Origin: Marthasterias glacialis
Lineage: Eukaryota > Echinodermata > Asteroidea > Forcipulatida > Asteriidae
Length of the DNA stretch: 64,000 nucleotides
Assembly: GCA_911728455.2 (NCBI GenBank)
Contig: OU452223.1
Span: 11,740,174 to 11,804,173, forward strand
Reading direction: 5' to 3'
The translations under genes and the position numbers were made by a program. Below the pieces are notes generated by a model that worked only from the letters and a program-made list of their open reading frames with translations, made no database searches and was not told the origin of the DNA. Below, piece by piece: positions 59,801 to 64,000 of this stretch (the first letter of the stretch is position 1; each line of letters opens with the position of its first letter).

Positions 59801-62250
59801 TAAGCCTCCGGCGTCGCACACAAATAAGCCACAGTCACAAAATTAGCATGAGTCGGGAGCCATTGAGTAGGGCTTTCCAAAAGTATTAAACCTGTGTAAA
59901 TCCAAATATTTTGTGATGGTGATATATACGTTGATATTTCATTTTTGTTTCTCAGACAGCTTTGTGGTCAAAAATGCTGTTGAACACTCGTTTGAAAACA
60001 TTTGGGGCATGTTTGCTTGCTGGTCATTTTTGGCATAAGGGAACTTTTGCAAGGCCCCAAAAACTATCTTTTCGGGTGCAGGACTATCTCAGGCAGACAC
60101 AGGTACAAGTTGTGTTTCTGTGGCATACATAGTTCCGGAGTTATGGTCAAACATAGAGCATGATTTTTCCTCAAACCATTTTTCGGCATAATATTCTTGT
60201 GCATGTTTGCTAGGAAGCCCCTGATTGCTTATTTGATGAGGGTAGTATACCTACTCTTAAGCCCCTGGCGTCGCACACAAATAAGCCACAGTCACAAAAT
60301 TAGCATGAGTCGGGAGCCCTTGAGTAGGGCTTTCCAACAGTATTAAACGTGTGTAAATCCAAAAAATTAATGATGGTGATATATACGTTGATATTTCATT
60401 TTTGTTTCTCAGACAGCTTTGTGGTAAAAAATGCTGTTGAACACTCGTTTGAAAACATTCGGGGCATGTTTGCTTGCTGGTCATTTTTGGTATAAAGGAA
60501 CTTTTGCAAGACCCCAAAAACTATATTTTCGGATGCAGGACTATCTAAGGCAGACATAGGTACAAGTTGTGTTTCTGTGGCATACATAGTTCCGGAGTTA
60601 TGGTCAAACATAGAGCATGGTTTTTCCTCAAACCATTTTTCGGCATAATATTCTTGTGCATGTTTGCTAGGAAGCTCCTGATTGCTTATTTGATGAGGGT
60701 AGTAGACCTACTCTTAAGCCTCCGGCGTCGCACACAAATAAGCCACAGTCACAAAATTAACATGAGTCGGGAGCCCTTGAGTAGGGCTTTCCAAAAGTAT
60801 TAAACCTGTGTAAATCCATTGATTTTGTGATGGTGATATATACGTTGATATTTCATTTTTGTTTCTCAGAGAGCTTTGTGGTCAAAAATGCTGTTGAACA
60901 CTCGTTTGAAAACATTTGGGGCATGTTTGCTTGCTGGTCATTTTTGGCATAAAGGAACTTTTGCAAGACCCCAAAAACTATCTTTTCGGGTGCAGGACTA
61001 TCTCAGGCAGACACAGGTACAAGTTGTGTTTCTGTGGCATACATAGTTCCGGAGTTATGGTCAAACATAGAGCATGATTTTTCCTCAAACCATTTTTCGG
61101 CATAATATTCTTGTGCATGTTTGCTAGGAAGCCCCTGATTGCTTATTTGATGAGGGTAGTATACCTACTCTTAAGCCCCTGGCGTCGCACACAAATAAGC
61201 CACAGTCACAAAATTAGCATGAGTCGGGAGCCCTTGAGTAGGGCTTTCCAACAGTATTAAACGTGTGTAAATCCAAAAAATTAATGATGGTGATATATAC
61301 GTTGATATTTCATTTTTGTTTCTCAGACAGCTTTGTGGTAAAAAATGCTGTTGAACACTCGTTTGAAAACATTCGGGGCATGTTTGCTTGCTGGTCATTT
61401 TTGGTATAAAGGAACTTTTGCAAGACCCCAAAAACTATATTTTCGGATGCAGGACTATCTAAGGCAGACATAGGTACAAGTTGTGTTTCTGTGGCATACA
61501 TAGTTCCGGAGTTATGGTCAAACATAGAGCATGGTTTTTCCTCAAACCATTTTTCGGCATAATATTCTTGTGCATGTTTGCTAGGAAGCTCCTGATTGCT
61601 TATTTGATGAGGGTAGTAGACCTACTCTTAAGCCTCCGGCGTCGCACACAAATAAGCCACAGTCACAAAATTAACATGAGTCGGGAGCCCTTGAGTAGGG
61701 CTTTCCAAAAGTATTAAACCTGTGTAAATCCATTGATTTTGTGATGGTGATATATACGTTGATATTTCATTTTTGTTTCTCAGACAGCTTTGTGGTCAAA
61801 AATGCTGTTGAACACTCGTTTGAAAACATTTGGGGCATGTTTGCTTGCTGGTCATTTTTGGCATAAAGGAACTTTTGCAAGACCCCAAAAACTATATTTT
61901 CGGATGCAGGACTATCTAAGGCAGACATAGGTACAAGTTGTGTTTCTGTGGCATACATAGTTCCGGAGTTATGGTCAAACATAGAGCATGATTTTTCCTC
62001 AAACCATTTTTCGGCATAATATTCTTGTGCATGTTTGCTAGGAAGCCCCTGATTGCTTATTTGATGAGGGTAGTATACCTACTCTTAAGCCCCTGGCGTC
62101 GCACACAAATAAGCCACAGTCACAAAATTAGCATGAGTCGGGAGCACATTGAGTAGGGCTTTCCAACAGTATTAAACGTGTGTAAATCCAAAAAATTAAT
62201 GATGGTTATAAATACGTTGATATTTCATTTTTGTTTCTCAGAGAGCTTTG
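56900..62250. repeat. Higher-order repeat of 6 monomers (2743 bp) containing an inner dimer (914 bp)
   Basis: Variants AAAAAATTAATGATGG, GTGGTAAAAAATG, GAGCATGGTTTTTCC and AAGCCTCCGGCGTC recur at 914 bp (57.6 and 58.5 kb; 60.35 and 61.26 kb). The whole block repeats 2743 bp later. GGGAGCACATTGAGTAGG marks the block end at about 59400 and 62145. Confidence 0.85.
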
Positions 62251-64000
62251 TGGTCAAAAATGCTGTAGAACACTCGTTTGAAAACTTTCGGGGCATGTTT
62301 GCTTGGTGGTCATTTTTGGTCTAAGGGAACTTTTGCAAGGCCCCAAAAACTATCTTTTCGGGTGCAGGACTATCTAAGGCAGACACAGGTACAAGTTGTG
62401 TTTCTGTGGCATACATAGTTCCGGAGTTATGGTCAAACATAGAGCATGATTTTTCCTCAAACCATTTTTCGGCATAATATTCTTGTGCATGTTTGCTAGG
62501 AAGCCCCTGATTGCTTATTTGATGAGGGTAGTAGACCTACTCTTAAGCTTCTGGCGTTGCACACAAATAAGCCACAGTCACAAAATTAACATGAGTCGGG
62601 AGCCCTTGAGTGGGGCTTTCTAACAGTAATAAACTTGTGTAAATCCATTGATTTTGTGATGGTGATATATACGTTGATATTTCATTTTTGTTTCTCAGAC
62701 AGCTTTGTGGTCAAAAATGCTGTTGAACACTCGTTTGAAAACTTTCGGGGCATGTTTGCTTGGTGGTCATTTTTGGTATAAGGGAACTTTTGCAAGGACC
62801 CAAAAACTATATTTTCGGGTGCAGAACTATCTCAGGCAGACACAGGTACAAGTTGTGTTTCTGTGGCATACATAGTTCCGGAGTTATGGTCAAACATAGA
62901 GCATGATTTTTCCTCAAACCATTTTTCGGCATAATATTCTTGTGCATGTTTGCTAGGAAGCCCCTGATTGCTTATTTGATGAGGGTAGTATACCTACTCT
63001 TAAGCCCCTGGCGTCGCACACAAATGAGCCACAGTCACAAAATTAACATGAGTCGGGAGCCCTTGAGTAGGGCTTTCCAACAGTAATAAACTTGTGTAAA
63101 TCCAAACAATTTGTGATGGTGATATATACGTTGATATTTCATTTTTGTTTCTCAGACAGCTTTGTGGTCAAAAATGCTGTTGAACACTCGTTTGAAAACA
63201 TTCGGGGCATGTTTGCTTGCTGGTCATTTTTGGTATAAAGGAACTTTTGCAAGACCCCAAAAACTATATTTTCAGATGCAGGACTATCTAAGGCAGACAT
63301 AGGTACAAGTTGTGTTTCTGTGGCATACATAGTTCCGGAGTTATGGTCAAACATAGAGCATGATTTTTCCTCAAACCATTTTTCGGTTAATATTCTTGTG
63401 CATGTTTGCTAGGAAGCCCCTGATTGCTTATTTGATGAGGGTAGTAGACCTACTCTTAAGCCCCTGGCGTCGCACACAAATAAGCCACAGTCACAAAATT
63501 AACATGAGTCGGGAGCCCATGAGTAGGGCTTTCCAACAGTAGTAAACTTGTGTGATTCCATTGATTTTGTGATGGTGATATATACGTTGATATTTCGTTT
63601 TTGTTTCTCAGAGAGCTTTGTGGTCAAAAATGCTGTAGAACACTCGTTTGAAAACATTCGGGGCATGTTTGCTTGCTGGTCATTTTTGACATAAGGGAAC
63701 TTTTGCAAGGCCCCAAAAACTATATTTTCGGGTGCAGGACTATCTAAGGCAGACACAGGTACAAGTTGTGTTTCTATGGCATACATAGTTCCGGAGTTAT
63801 GGTCAAACATAGAGCATAATTTTTCCTCAAACCATTTTTCGTCATAATATTCTTGTGCATGTTTGCTAGGAAGCCCCTGATTGCTTATTTGATGAGGGTA
63901 GTAGACCTACTCTTAATCTTCTGGCGTCGCACACAAATAAGCCACAGTCACAAAATTAACATGAGTCGGGAGCCCTTGAGTAGGGCTGTCCAACAGTAAT

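Larger units (their letters stand above)
22174..64000. repeat. 457-bp satellite array, about 91 monomers (continues right)
   Basis: Head-to-tail copies of about 457 bp (steps of 456-458) fill the window to its end. Landmarks in order are GTGCAGGACTATCTAAGGC, GGTACAAGTTGTGTTTCTG, AGTTCCGGAGTTATGGTC, TGATGAGGGTAGTAGACC, CATGAGTCGGGAGCCC, TGGTGATATATACGTTGAT, TTTTTGTTTCTCAGACGGC, TGCTGTTGAACACTCGTTTG and GGGGCATGTTTGCTTGC. All copies are in one orientation. Differences are substitutions and a few 1-6-nt indels. Short ORFs on both strands, including a 71-codon minus-strand frame (MFDHNSGTMYATETQLV...) in about half the copies, are satellite sequence; I do not call genes. Edge monomers (22.17-23.9 kb) are visibly more diverged than interior ones. 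Confidence 0.97.

Noticed and set aside
22174..64000. CRISPR array
   Set aside because: Repeats of 457 bp without short unique spacers, in a eukaryotic intron-rich context, are satellite DNA.
22174..64000. CENP-B box in the satellite monomer
   Set aside because: TCGTTTGAAAACATTCGGGG contains pieces resembling the box (TCG, CGGG), but the spacing between the essential positions is about four bases too long, so I do not claim it.
22174..64000. Hammerhead ribozyme in the satellite
   Set aside because: TTGATGAGGGTAGTAGACC-TACTC resembles CUGAUGA plus stem II, but the required GAAA after the stem is absent on this strand, and the other strand has no core either.

Overview
This is a eukaryotic, intron-rich and very repeat-rich window. 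The one gene I can recognise is the 3' end of NUP205, a nuclear pore inner-ring scaffold nucleoporin, spread over 12 coding exons between 4945 and 16254 on the + strand. The protein, the intron density, the tRNA-derived SINEs and the many small inverted-repeat elements fit a metazoan, most likely a marine invertebrate. A deuterostome such as an echinoderm is my guess from general resemblance, not something the sequence proves. There is no sign of bacterial, organellar or viral gene organisation.

Layout. 1-4944 holds four unrelated tandem arrays (about 185 bp, 48 bp, 147 bp and about 141 bp units) separated by AT-rich DNA; it is probably all one large intron upstream of the first visible NUP205 exon. 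4945-16254 is the NUP205 C-terminal region (621 residues). Its introns carry TTAA-flanked inverted-repeat elements, foldback elements, two tRNA-derived SINEs (one nested with a target-site duplication) and other dispersed repeats. One intron (12759-14007) has the signature of a U12-type (minor spliceosome) intron. 16255-22173 is the 3' UTR and intergenic DNA with more dispersed repeats, a hAT-like element, a 176-bp tandem duplication and a small CpG-containing promoter-like cluster near 21.4-21.8 kb.

22174-64000 is one continuous head-to-tail satellite with a monomer of about 457 bp, roughly 91 copies, running off the right edge. It is organised into higher-order repeats of 2, 3, 4, 5 and 6 monomers in different places. 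All short ORFs in it are satellite sequence. An oddity is that each monomer has a good 3' splice-site-like sequence and a 5' splice-site-like sequence bounding 147 nt, a segment that is open in one frame in many copies.

How it fits together: a single conserved housekeeping gene lies beside a large satellite block, and at least three tandem arrays show higher-order structure, so the locus looks subject to active unequal exchange or gene conversion. I see no multi-gene pathway or operon-like system. The most unusual items are the structured 457-bp satellite with its exon-like cassette, the likely U12 intron in NUP205, and the upstream array that repeats a DR5-like nuclear-receptor site next to an ETS site.
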